Positions 43,162 through 51,500 of a DNA stretch of 64,000 nt are shown one piece after another. The notes under the pieces are model-generated. The model saw only the letters and a list, made by a program, of their open reading frames with translations. It did not search any database and had not been told where the DNA came from. Origin of the DNA: an uncultured Ruminococcus sp. (lineage in GTDB: Bacteria; Bacillota; Clostridia; Oscillospirales; Ruminococcaceae); contig UQDR01000007.1 in NCBI GenBank assembly GCA_900539835.1, positions 23,783 to 87,782 of the forward strand. Reading direction: 5' to 3'. Made by a program: the position numbers and the translations under genes. Numbering within the stretch: the stretch's first letter is position 1; each line of letters opens with the position of its first letter.

Positions 43162-44682
43162 ATGAAAATGAGAGGTATTTATTCTTCTGTTACAGATATC
43201 CGCCGTAAAGTTTTCACCGAAGTGGCAAGATTAGCTTATGAGGGCGGAGATTATTCGAGAATAGATGATCTTCCATATAAAATCGTACCCGGCAAGGTTG
43301 CCGTATATCGTGAATCTATCTTTCTTGAACGTGCAATCGTTGAAGAAAGATTACGACTTGCAATCGGTCTTCCTCTTCGACCTATTGATGAGCATGAAGC
43401 GGTATCTTATGGAATTGAGGAAAGTGCTATTGCTGAAAAATATTATGATCCACCGCTGGTCAATATTATTAACTTTGCTTGCAACGCTTGTCCCGAGACA
43501 CATTATCATGTTACCGACTGTTGTCAGGGATGTCTTGCAAATCCTTGCAAGGAAGTATGTCCAAAGGGAGCAATTGAGATTATTCACGGAAAATCAGTTA
43601 TTGACCAAAACAAATGCATAAAATGCGGAAGATGTCAAAGTGTATGTCCATATAATGCAATAAATAAGATGGAACGTCCTTGTGCAAAGGCTTGCGGAAT
43701 GGACGCCATTGGTTCGGACGAAAACGGAAAAGCAAAAATTGATTATGATAAATGCGTTTCTTGCGGAATGTGTCTTGTCAATTGTCCTTTTGGTGCAATT
43801 GTTGACAAGGGACAGATTTTCCAGCTTATTCATGCTATGAAAAAAGGTAAGAAAGTAATTGCACTTGTTGCTCCCGCTTTTGTAGGACAGTTTGGTCCCA
43901 AGGCTACTCCTGAAAAACTAACTGCGGCAATGAGAAAGCTTGGCTTTGACAGCGTTGTAGAAGTAGCAATAGGTGCTGATTTATGTGCTGTAGAAGAAGC
44001 TAAGGATTTTATGAGAGAGGTTCCTGGGCATCAGCCTTTTATGGCTACATCGTGCTGTCCGTCATGGTCAGTAATGGCTAAAAAGCTATTCCCGGAGCTT
44101 GCGCCTTACATATCAATGGCTTTGACGCCTATGGTTCTTACTGCGAGAATGGTAAAGAAAGATAACCCTGACGCTTGCATTGCTTTTATCGGTCCTTGTG
44201 CTGCTAAAAAGTTGGAAGCAAGCAGACGTTCAATCAGAAGTGATGTTGACTTTGTACTTACTTTTGAAGAATTAATGGGTATGTTTGAGGCAAAGAATGT
44301 TAAGTTTGAAGATATTTCAGATGAAGAAAATGTAGAACTTAATGAAGGAACAGGTTCAGGCCGTGGCTTTGCAGTCAGCGGCGGAGTAGCACAAGCTGTT
44401 GCAGATGTTATTAAAAAGCTTGATCCTGACAGAGAAATCAAGGTTGCTTCTGCACAGGGGCTTCGTGAATGCCGCAAGCTTCTACAGCTTGCTAAGGCAG
44501 GAAAATATGACGGCTATCTGTTGGAAGGAATGGGATGTCCGGGCGGATGTGTAGCAGGTGCAGGAACTCTTCAGGCTGTTCCTAAATCTACAGCTTCTGT
44601 AAACAAGTATGTAAAAGAAGCTGACAAACAATGCTCGCTGGATTCAGAATATGAAATCACGCTTGGATTCCAAAAGGAATAA
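43162..44682 (+). CDS. [FeFe]-hydrogenase, group B-like monomeric enzyme
   Basis: A 506-residue hydrogenase producing or oxidising H2. A roughly 100-residue N-terminal extension (RGIYSSVTDIRRKVFTEVARL) precedes several Fe-S motifs: CQGCLANPCKEVCP, CIKCGRCQSVCP and CVSCGMCLVNCP. The H-cluster motifs are TSCCPSW (L1), IGPCAAKKLE (L2) and EGMGCPGGCVAGAG (L3). L2 starts GPC where group A enzymes have MPC, and L3 lacks GGGQP; both are traits of the group B family (TIGR04105-like). The L1 cysteine pair needed for proton transfer is present. It is monocistronic, with a MarR gene upstream; HydEFG maturases are not in the window. Confidence 0.88.
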   Translation: MKMRGIYSSVTDIRRKVFTEVARLAYEGGDYSRIDDLPYKIVPGKVAVYRESIFLERAIVEERLRLAIGLPLRPIDEHEAVSYGIEESAIAEKYYDPPLVNIINFACNACPETHYHVTDCCQGCLANPCKEVCPKGAIEIIHGKSVIDQNKCIKCGRCQSVCPYNAINKMERPCAKACGMDAIGSDENGKAKIDYDKCVSCGMCLVNCPFGAIVDKGQIFQLIHAMKKGKKVIALVAPAFVGQFGPKATPEKLTAAMRKLGFDSVVEVAIGADLCAVEEAKDFMREVPGHQPFMATSCCPSWSVMAKKLFPELAPYISMALTPMVLTARMVKKDNPDACIAFIGPCAAKKLEASRRSIRSDVDFVLTFEELMGMFEAKNVKFEDISDEENVELNEGTGSGRGFAVSGGVAQAVADVIKKLDPDREIKVASAQGLRECRKLLQLAKAGKYDGYLLEGMGCPGGCVAGAGTLQAVPKSTASVNKYVKEADKQCSLDSEYEITLGFQKE

Positions 44683-44693
44683 CATATAAATCA

Positions 44694-44716
44694 AACCCGT
44701 CCTATGACGGGTTTTT
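44694..44716 (+). terminator. Terminator after the hydrogenase
   Basis: AACCCGTC-CTAT-GACGGGTT followed by TTT. Confidence 0.85.
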
Positions 44717-44726
44717 ATATTAACAT

Positions 44727-44766
44727 AAAAGCCTTATCGAATTTATGATCCGATAAGGCTTTTTTC
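44727..44766. terminator. Bidirectional terminator (hydrogenase / FN3 gene)
   Basis: AAAAGCCTTATCG pairs with CGATAAGGCTTTT across an 11-nt loop, with T-runs on both strands. Confidence 0.88.
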
Positions 44767-44772
44767 TTTAAA

Positions 44773-46857
44773 TTATCCCCAGTAAGCTGTCCAAATATTG
44801 AAATAGCCCCAAGGAATCTTGAACGTATAAGCTATTCTGCTATCTGACTGATAATAGCTTCTGTTACACCAGAAATATACGCTTCCGTCGTTTTCAATGT
44901 TCTTGTAAGCGGCAATATCATAAACTGCGCCATATACAGCGGTTTTTACCTTAGTCGGTACTCTTCTGTAAACAGCACCGTCGTTTGCAAGACCTGCTGA
45001 CGACATAAATCCACCGCTGTTATAAATAATACTTTGAATATTACTATAGTTTTTATATGCGGCTCTCCAGTTATTATTTCCGCCGTATTTTGCAGCAACA
45101 TATCTGTTGACTACACAGTCGGAAACATAAACGATTGGCTTATCCCATAAATCAGAATCCATCTGACCGACTTCGTGATATACAATTCTGCACATAGCTT
45201 CCCAGCCGGCTGCGTCAAAGTTCATTCTTGCAGTCTTCAGATTCTGTGTATTTGAAAACTCACCTGTTGTTTTTCCGTTAACTGCTCTGACTTTAAAGCT
45301 ATAAGTTTTTGCTCTTTCAAGGCCTGTAACTGTACAGCTTGTTCCACTGACAGTTTTATACGCTGTCCAGCTTTTATATTTACCGCCTTTGATATAAAGC
45401 TGATATTTTTTTGCGCTGGTTACTTTTTTCCAATTAACAATAAGGGTATTAGTCTGTTTATTATAAGGATGGGTAGCTGTGCTCTCATATTTATTTTCAG
45501 CAATCATTGACGGCTTTGCCAATTTTAGTTTTTTTGTTGTTGCTGAAGCAGTAGGATATGCTTGGCTTAATATTTCTTTGCCGTCTAAAGTTTTATATGC
45601 CTTAACGGCAAATTTATAGGATGTACTGCTTGAAAGATTATTAACTGTATATGTATTTACATTGGAAGTAGTTTTCGCCACTCTCTTCCAAGTTTTTTTG
45701 CTGTTATCATATTGATAAACCACATATCCCTTAGCACCGCTTACCTTTGTCCAGCTAAGCTTTGCAGAGGTTGATGAAACAGAGCTTACTTTAAAGCCTG
45801 ACACCTTTGCAAGATTAGTAGACGCATTGATAGCCGGATAGCTTTTGCTTGTTACTTCTTTTCCGTTTGAAGTTAAATATGCTTTTACTGCAAATTTATA
45901 TGTTGTTCCGACCTTAAGATTTTTAACTGTATATGCATTATCTGTACCATCGGTTTTAACAACTCTTACATATTTTTTCTTTGCACTGTCATATTTGTAG
46001 ACGATATATCCCTTAGCTCCGCTGACCTTTTTCCATGAAAGCTTTACTGCACTTGTTGAAATGGCTGAAGCTTTAAAGCCTGTTACATTTGCGGGATTAG
46101 TATACTCCGTTACTGTAGGATAACTTTTGCTGGTTATTTCTTTTCCACTTAAAGTTTTATAAGCTTTAACTGCAAATTTATTGTTTGTACCAGCTTTTAA
46201 ATTTTTAACTGTATAGGCATTAACGTTGGATGAGGTTTTAGTAACTCTTACCCATTTCTTATTTGCATTATTATATTTATAGACAATATATCCCTTAGCT
46301 CCGCTAACTTTATTCCATGAAAGCTTAATCTCGCTTGAAGATACGTTACCAGCTTTGAATCCGGAAACATTGGAAAGATATGTTGTTGCGGAAACAGCGG
46401 AATATTTAGGACTTGAAAGTTCTTTTCCATCATTATTTGTAACATAAGCTTTAATTGCAAACTTATAATTTGTTCCGGCAGATAATCCATTTACGGTATA
46501 AGATGTAATGCTTGGTTCTTTAGTTTTAGCTATACATGACCAAGTTTTTTGGGTATTATTATATCTATAAATGATATACCCCTCGGAATCGCTGATTTCA
46601 TTCCAGCTTAACTCAACGGAAAAAGCTTCTATGGACTTTACTTTAACTCCTGAAACATTTCCCGGAGTAACAACGGCTTTGGTTTCTGCCATTAACTCAG
46701 TTTCTGAAACAATTACATTTTCAAAAATCTCTTCAGCTTTTGCCGCTAAACCTGTTCCCAAAAACTGAGATATAATTATAACAGATATTAAAAGAAAAAG
46801 TAAATTTACTGAAACAGATCTGACTGCGTTTGAAAGATTGACTCGATTAGTACTCAT
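44773..46857 (-). CDS. Secreted FN3-repeat protein with C-terminal cell-wall-hydrolase-like domain
   Basis: A 694-residue exported protein. The signal peptide (about 1-40) is followed by five fibronectin type III modules of about 92 residues (from about 63 to 540). The first four are near copies sharing SGAKGYIVYKY-, YTVKNLKAGT- and KFAVKAY-type blocks; the fifth is divergent. The last 150 residues form an independent domain with CRIVYHEVGQM, VSDCVVNRY and KVKTAVYGAVYDI, which resembles SleB/CwlJ-type hydrolases, whose catalytic Glu lies in such a first helix. So it probably binds and cuts wall polymers. No LPXTG or SLH anchor is visible. The start has only a weak Shine-Dalgarno. Confidence 0.78.
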   Translation of the reverse strand: MSTNRVNLSNAVRSVSVNLLFLLISVIIISQFLGTGLAAKAEEIFENVIVSETELMAETKAVVTPGNVSGVKVKSIEAFSVELSWNEISDSEGYIIYRYNNTQKTWSCIAKTKEPSITSYTVNGLSAGTNYKFAIKAYVTNNDGKELSSPKYSAVSATTYLSNVSGFKAGNVSSSEIKLSWNKVSGAKGYIVYKYNNANKKWVRVTKTSSNVNAYTVKNLKAGTNNKFAVKAYKTLSGKEITSKSYPTVTEYTNPANVTGFKASAISTSAVKLSWKKVSGAKGYIVYKYDSAKKKYVRVVKTDGTDNAYTVKNLKVGTTYKFAVKAYLTSNGKEVTSKSYPAINASTNLAKVSGFKVSSVSSTSAKLSWTKVSGAKGYVVYQYDNSKKTWKRVAKTTSNVNTYTVNNLSSSTSYKFAVKAYKTLDGKEILSQAYPTASATTKKLKLAKPSMIAENKYESTATHPYNKQTNTLIVNWKKVTSAKKYQLYIKGGKYKSWTAYKTVSGTSCTVTGLERAKTYSFKVRAVNGKTTGEFSNTQNLKTARMNFDAAGWEAMCRIVYHEVGQMDSDLWDKPIVYVSDCVVNRYVAAKYGGNNNWRAAYKNYSNIQSIIYNSGGFMSSAGLANDGAVYRRVPTKVKTAVYGAVYDIAAYKNIENDGSVYFWCNRSYYQSDSRIAYTFKIPWGYFNIWTAYWG
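45540..46680. repeat. DNA repeats encoding FN3 modules
   Basis: Four copies of about 280 bp with high nucleotide similarity. The segment read ATATATCCCTTAGC(A/T)CCGCT recurs near 45725, 46005 and 46290. Such repeats can gain or lose units by recombination. Confidence 0.8.
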
Positions 46858-47032
46858 TAGTTAGGCTCAAATTCTTAATGAAAAGAACTGCCCTTCACTC
46901 CCTTTCTTAATTTCCTCACCGTTTTCTCCACAGTGATGTCATTAAATTATATTACTTGTTTTCATTTTTTATGTATTAAATTTGTAATCAGACAACCATA
47001 TTTATTACAGAACGATTACAAATCACTACAAC
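46858..47032 (-). promoter_or_regulatory. Leader of the FN3 gene with repeated GATTACAAA motifs
   Basis: About 170 nt between promoter and gene. AACGATTACAAA at 47011-47022 recurs at 47129-47140, and its inverse TTTGTAATC is at 46981-46989. The copies flank the promoter and can form a hairpin with one another. They look like sites for a regulator. No terminator or known riboswitch is seen. Confidence 0.45.
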
Positions 47033-47061
47033 AGTGTAACACACAAGTTTCAAAATGTCAA
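47033..47061 (-). promoter_or_regulatory. Promoter of the FN3 gene
   Basis: The minus strand reads TTGACA, 17-bp spacer, TACACT. The gap 47062-47290 upstream holds otherwise only AT-rich sequence. Confidence 0.8.
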
Positions 47062-47291
47062 GGCTTTTTTTGATTTTTTTACAATTTACCTCGAAAAATA
47101 GGGGATTTTAAAATCAACTGTACTAAAAAACGATTACAAAACATAATATTTAAAGAAGCTAAAAGGTAACAAATTGCAATAAATTTAGTGGATTCTATAC
47201 AAAACATTTAATTCCGCATAAAAAACTTTGTTCTTTTTAACTAATCCAAGCCAAGTCGGTGGCTTGAACTAAAAATATAGCATAAAAAAGA

Positions 47292-47321
47292 GCAGCGCCG
47301 CACATTTTTTTAACTGCGGCG
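47292..47321 (+). promoter_or_regulatory. GC-rich hairpin in the 5' leader of the S1-domain gene
   Basis: GCGCCGC pairs with GCGGCGC around a U-rich loop (acatttttttaact), ending about 5 nt before the AGAAAGGA Shine-Dalgarno. It has no T-tract after the stem, so it is not a terminator; a role in translational control is possible. Confidence 0.55.
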
Positions 47322-47341
47322 CCCAGAAAGGAATGATTTCA

Positions 47342-48262
47342 GTGACTAAATACCAACCCGAGGGCAAGCTGTTTTGTACAAATGAGAACAAAAAAATACT
47401 TCAAAGTGAAACACTTATGGCTGAAGCTTATGCCCGAGGAACAATTATTGAAGCACAGGCAATAGTTTGCGACAGCGATCACAATCTTATTATTGACTTA
47501 CCATGCGGTAAAGGAATTATACCACGAATTGAGGGCGCAATCGGCATAGCTGACGGATCGACACGGGATATTGCTTTACTTTCAAAAGTAAATAAGCCTG
47601 TATGCTTCAAAATAATTGACATAACAAATTCAAAAGAAGGTACTCCTTTTTACATATTATCAAGGCGAATGGCGCAGGAAGAATGCATGGAAAACTACAT
47701 ATCTTCATTCTCTCCGGGTAATGTAGTTCCTGCTAAAGTAACACATCTTGAACCCTTTGGATGTTTTGTGGACATTGGCTGCGGTATTCCGTCGCTGATT
47801 CCTATAGACGCAATTTCAGTATCACGGATTTCACATCCTAACGACCGCTTTTATAACGGTCAGGACATTTTTGTAATAATAAAATCTGTGGACAGCGGAC
47901 GAATATGCCTAAGTCATAAAGAGCTTTTAGGTACTTGGGAACAAAATGCCGAAAGATTCAGCATAGGCGAAACTGTTGGAGGCATAGTTAGATCAGTTGA
48001 AAGCTATGGCATTTTCATTGAGCTGGCGCCTAATCTTGCCGGTCTTGCAGAGCCAAGAGAAAATGTACGTCCGGGGCAGGCTGCAAGCGTATACATAAAA
48101 GCAATAATTCCCGAAAAAATGAAAGTCAAGCTTATAATTGTTGACGTATTTGATAACACTAACTTCCCTTCAAAGCTGAAATACTTTATAAACAGCGGAA
48201 CCATAAGCCATTGGGTATATTCAACCGATCAATCGGATAAAACTATATCTACTGAATTTTAG
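47342..48262 (+). CDS. S1 RNA-binding-domain protein
   Basis: A 306-residue protein with OB-type S1 domains at about 125-190 (VVPAKVTHLEPFGCFVDIG) and 205-265 (VGGIVRSVESYGIFIELA), and a degenerate N-terminal region. It resembles ribosomal protein S1 paralogues of clostridia with fewer domains than the six of E. coli S1. It probably binds mRNA or ribosomes. The GTG at 47342 is used because AGAAAGGA lies 9 nt upstream; the ATG at 47333 would be only 1-2 nt from it. Confidence 0.82.
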   Translation: MTKYQPEGKLFCTNENKKILQSETLMAEAYARGTIIEAQAIVCDSDHNLIIDLPCGKGIIPRIEGAIGIADGSTRDIALLSKVNKPVCFKIIDITNSKEGTPFYILSRRMAQEECMENYISSFSPGNVVPAKVTHLEPFGCFVDIGCGIPSLIPIDAISVSRISHPNDRFYNGQDIFVIIKSVDSGRICLSHKELLGTWEQNAERFSIGETVGGIVRSVESYGIFIELAPNLAGLAEPRENVRPGQAASVYIKAIIPEKMKVKLIIVDVFDNTNFPSKLKYFINSGTISHWVYSTDQSDKTISTEF

Positions 48263-48289
48263 ACGCTTTTTAGTAAAGCTGTTTAAAGA

Positions 48290-48329
48290 ACAAAACAAAA
48301 AATCCCCGAAAACACGAAGTTTCGGGGAT
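48290..48329. terminator. Bidirectional terminator (S1-domain gene / rpsI)
   Basis: ATCCCCGAAA/TTTCGGGGAT stem (48302-48311, 48320-48329) with TTTTTT on the minus strand and TATTTTT on the plus strand. Confidence 0.9.
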
Positions 48330-48356
48330 ATATTTTTGAATATATGATCGAAAAGA

Positions 48357-48758
48357 TTATCTCTTTGAGAACTGTGGAGCACGACGAGCTGCTTTCAAGC
48401 CGTACTTCTTTCTTTCCTTCATTCTTGGGTCACGAGTTAAGAAGCCTTCCTTCTTAAGAAGTGCACGGTATTCGTCATTTGCCTGAAGCAACGCTCTTGA
48501 AAGACCGTGTCTGATAGCACCAGCCTGACCGGTAACACCGCCGCCTGCAACTGTGCAGACAATATCATATTTACCGTTTGTATCTGTTACGCCGAATGGC
48601 TGACGAACGATAAGCTTTAATGTTTCAAGGCCGAAATAATCATCAATATCTCTGCCGTTGATTGTGATTTTGCCTGTTCCCTCATAAACACGAACACGGG
48701 CAACAGAATGTTTTCTTCTACCTGTACCATAGAAATATGGTTTCTTTGATTCGTACAT
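48357..48758 (-). CDS. rpsI: 30S ribosomal protein S9
   Basis: 133 residues. GTGRRKHSVARVRV at the start and the C-terminal RAPQFSKR tail that reaches the P-site tRNA are diagnostic. It follows rplM by 18 bp, the universal L13-S9 pair. Confidence 0.98.
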   Translation of the reverse strand: MYESKKPYFYGTGRRKHSVARVRVYEGTGKITINGRDIDDYFGLETLKLIVRQPFGVTDTNGKYDIVCTVAGGGVTGQAGAIRHGLSRALLQANDEYRALLKKEGFLTRDPRMKERKKYGLKAARRAPQFSKR

Positions 48759-48776
48759 CTAAATTGCTCCTCTCAA

Positions 48777-49205
48777 TTAAAGTTCGTATTTTTCCGGCTT
48801 CTGAGCAGCGTTATTATGCTCAGCGCCCTTATATACTCTAAGTCTTTTTGCAGCTGCACGTCCCAATGTATTGTTAGGAAGCATTCCCTCAACTGCAATT
48901 GTCATAGCCCTGTCTGACTGTTCAGCCATAAGTTTATCATATTTGATCTCCTTAAGTCCGCCGATCCAGCCTGTGTGCCATTTATAAGATTTCTGTTCAA
49001 GCTTCTTGCCTGTAAGAACAGCTTTGTCGCTGTTGATGATGATTACATGATCACCACAATCAGCATGCGGAGCATAAGTTGGTTTATGTTTTCCGCGAAG
49101 AATATGTGCAGCCTTTGCTGCTACTCTACCGAGGGACACGCCCTCAGCGTCTAAAATATACCACTTGCGAGTGATGTCGCCTGCTTTTGGCATATAAGTT
49201 GACAT
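48777..49205 (-). CDS. rplM: 50S ribosomal protein L13
   Basis: 142 residues with the L13 stretches KWYILDAEGVSLGR, DHVIIINSDK and GMLPNNTLGR. The ATG at 49205 is set by GGAGG 7-8 nt upstream; the open frame extends 23 codons further up, but these lie in the leader hairpin and are not L13-like. Confidence 0.98.
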   Translation of the reverse strand: MSTYMPKAGDITRKWYILDAEGVSLGRVAAKAAHILRGKHKPTYAPHADCGDHVIIINSDKAVLTGKKLEQKSYKWHTGWIGGLKEIKYDKLMAEQSDRAMTIAVEGMLPNNTLGRAAAKRLRVYKGAEHNNAAQKPEKYEL

Positions 49206-49283
49206 ATTTTTTCCTCCGTTCAAATTAATATAGTCTTCATATGCAGAGAAATTCAGCATGTTCTGCACATTCAATTTGCAACG
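49206..49283 (-). promoter_or_regulatory. Leader of rplM-rpsI (possible L13 leader)
   Basis: About 78 nt with the hairpin TGCAGA/TCTGCA shortly before the Shine-Dalgarno. Place and size fit the L13 leader family; assignment is by position only. Confidence 0.45.
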
Positions 49284-49289
49284 TTATCA

Positions 49290-49318
49290 ATTATACACTA
49301 TGGAAAAATCAATGTCAA
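49290..49318 (-). promoter_or_regulatory. Sigma-A promoter of rplM-rpsI
   Basis: The minus strand reads TTGACA, 17-bp spacer, TATAAT: consensus. Confidence 0.9.
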
Positions 49319-49454
49319 CAGTCAAAAAGGCGAATTTTTAATTTATATCCCTCAAACGCTCGTTTTCTCTCATGATTTCTCAATTTCTCTCGTTTTCTTA
49401 TGTTTCATTTCATTTTTCACAAAGTAAAAACTTATCCGCTTTTTAAAGAAAATT

Positions 49455-50243
49455 CTATGCTTTTTTCAATTCTGATTCCCACATGCTTGATTCAGATGCA
49501 TTATTCTGTGATAATTTATCCTCGTTAGTTTCAATTAATATTTTATATAATAATGAATTAAACTCTGTATCAGCAAGCTTCTTCCCGTTTAATGATAAAG
49601 ATTCAACCTCTGTACTTATTAAAGCATATCCGTCGAAATCAATTTTAAATATCAATTCAAAGTTTTGATTATCTATTCCCTCATATGAACACTTTCCGGA
49701 GACAGAAACATATCTGAAATCTTTATCTTTTGAGAATTCCCATTCAACAGAATCTTTATTTGCAAAAGCTTCAACTTGTTCGCCTATAGTTTTATAGGAT
49801 GTAATTTCATCATATTCACTTAAAGATGACACATAAGAGCTTTGAACGCTTCTTATAAATGTATCATCGTTTATTCGTAAAGCTTGAGAAAAGCCATTAT
49901 TCATAACGGCATATGCTAAAAATATAATGAATAATACAAAAGACGTACTGCTTTGTTTGGTAACAACCGATCTCTTAAACAAATAAACAGGAGGAATCAA
50001 TCTGTATTTATAAAGATTAACAGTATCTATTCCAAAAGAGCGCAGATGTTTTTCATCCGAAATGCAAATCAACGGACATATAATTATTACTGAGACCCAT
50101 AATAAGATTCCGAGTATTATATTAACTGCAAAATTCTCAAGATAACAAGCAAACAACGGTAAAAAAGCCATATACCACATACGGCCGTTTTTAATTTTAG
50201 GTAATTCATTAATATTTATTATATTATCAATATTGTTATTCAT
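49455..50243 (-). CDS. Hypothetical membrane protein, 262 residues
   Basis: Family not recognised. Two or three membrane helices in the first 65 residues and one near 100-122, then a polar domain of about 140 residues that should face outside. The N-terminus is Asn/Ile-rich and AT-rich in codons. The GGAGACTTGCT before the ATG supports translation. The polar domain contains alternating hydrophobic strands, so it may be a small beta-sandwich. The preceding 49319-49454 and following 50244-50449 are AT-rich with no other feature seen. Confidence 0.7.
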   Translation of the reverse strand: MNNNIDNIININELPKIKNGRMWYMAFLPLFACYLENFAVNIILGILLWVSVIIICPLICISDEKHLRSFGIDTVNLYKYRLIPPVYLFKRSVVTKQSSTSFVLFIIFLAYAVMNNGFSQALRINDDTFIRSVQSSYVSSLSEYDEITSYKTIGEQVEAFANKDSVEWEFSKDKDFRYVSVSGKCSYEGIDNQNFELIFKIDFDGYALISTEVESLSLNGKKLADTEFNSLLYKILIETNEDKLSQNNASESSMWESELKKA

Positions 50244-50449
50244 AGCAAGTCTCCATAAAAAAACACATTATCTTAAAACTATTATAATATATTTTTTAAT
50301 TTTAATCAATATATAATATAAATTTTATCTATTCGCTATCATTTTGTTAATTTTTTATATTATTTTTGGATTTATGTGAACAAACTATATATTTCCATTT
50401 AACCTATTATTGTTAATATGTGAATATTATTCATATTTTGAAAAACGTA

Positions 50450-50478
50450 TTGAAATTTTTAGAGAATTATAATATAAT
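50450..50478 (+). promoter_or_regulatory. Promoter of the Spo0A-like gene
   Basis: TTGAAA (50450-50455), 17-bp spacer, TATAAT (50473-50478). No Spo0A box (TGTCGAA) was seen here. Confidence 0.8.
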
Positions 50479-50540
50479 ATAACACATATTAGCGGATTAC
50501 ATATTTATTACTAAATTTAGAATTAACGAGAGGTGCATTA

Positions 50541-51305
50541 ATGAAAAAGTCAACAAAAGTATTAATTGGGGGAAACGGAAGTACATTTCAATACTTATCA
50601 CAACAGCTTTCAACGGCAGGTTATAAAACTGTAGAGGTAAGTGCCAATCCTTTGGACATTCAATTTGAGTCAATTACATCAAAACCTGCCGCAGTATTTT
50701 TAAATTCATCTTCAGACAGCATCATGATGCTTATTGATAATCTGAAGAAAATCGAACACTCACCTATTATCTATGTTGTACAATCTCCATATGAAATTGT
50801 AAAAAACAAAAAGCTTGAAGATATCGTTAATCATTATTTTGATAATCCGATTGATGTAAAGCATATTCTGGAGGTTCTTAAAGAAGACATCACCAAAAGA
50901 GATGAAATTTCCATGAGCAAGTCATCTTATGACAAACAAATTCATAATATTGTTTCAGAAACCTTGAACAAACTTTGCGTTACTCCTAACTATAATGGCT
51001 ATATGTATCTCCGTGAAGCTATAAAGATGTCGATCCTTGAGCCTGTCAACTCAAGAGGCTTTTCAACCCGCATTTATCCTAAAATAGCCGCAGACTTCGG
51101 AGTTACTCCTGCAAGCATTGAACGTAATATCCGTACTGCTATTATTAAAAGCTGGGAAAAAGCTTCATTGTCAGATAAGACTGATATATTTGGTGTTTTT
51201 TCTGCTAATTCACAATGGCATCCGACCAACAGCGAATTTATTCTTATAATTGCAGACAAGATCACTCGGGAATATGCTAAAACCTTAAACACAGTAAATG
51301 TTTGA
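50541..51305 (+). CDS. Spo0A-like regulator with degenerate receiver domain
   Basis: A 254-residue protein. Residues about 145-250 are a clear Spo0A DNA-binding domain (GYMYLREAIKM, IYPKIAADFGVTPASIERNIR, HPTNSEFILIIADK). Residues 1-120 have the size and alternating pattern of a receiver, but the acidic pair after strand 1 is replaced (LIGGNGS) and the phosphoacceptor position reads FLNSSSD. So it cannot be phosphorylated like Spo0A. It is either a paralogue active without phosphorylation or a lineage-specific Spo0A variant. GAGAGGTG lies 7 nt before the ATG. A terminator follows, then the convergent pdaA. Confidence 0.85.
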   Translation: MKKSTKVLIGGNGSTFQYLSQQLSTAGYKTVEVSANPLDIQFESITSKPAAVFLNSSSDSIMMLIDNLKKIEHSPIIYVVQSPYEIVKNKKLEDIVNHYFDNPIDVKHILEVLKEDITKRDEISMSKSSYDKQIHNIVSETLNKLCVTPNYNGYMYLREAIKMSILEPVNSRGFSTRIYPKIAADFGVTPASIERNIRTAIIKSWEKASLSDKTDIFGVFSANSQWHPTNSEFILIIADKITREYAKTLNTVNV

Positions 51306-51322
51306 TAGATTTGAACATAAAA

Positions 51323-51355
51323 GACCCTATCCCTCTTTTTGGGATAGGGTCATCT
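51323..51355 (+). terminator. Terminator after the Spo0A-like gene
   Basis: 11-bp stem GACCCTATCCC/GGGATAGGGTC (51323-51333, 51341-51351). The T-rich tail is imperfect. Confidence 0.75.
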
Positions 51356-51373
51356 ATTTTATAACAGTACTTT

Positions 51374-51478
51374 TTACAACTGCCAAAAGCTCCCCTGCGG
51401 ACAGAGATACATACGATTATCTTCTGTCACTTTAAGCAGTTTCCTGTAAAAATTACTGTTAATATAGTTTATGCACAT
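51374..51478 (-). CDS. Possible 34-residue small protein downstream of pdaA
   Basis: ATG-started frame ending in YLCPQGSFWQL. The sequence is protein-like and it follows pdaA by 22 bp, but no Shine-Dalgarno is seen. It may be a remnant of a longer gene. Confidence 0.25.
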   Translation of the reverse strand: MCINYINSNFYRKLLKVTEDNRMYLCPQGSFWQL

Positions 51479-51500
51479 TTTTAAAATATGCTACACAAAA

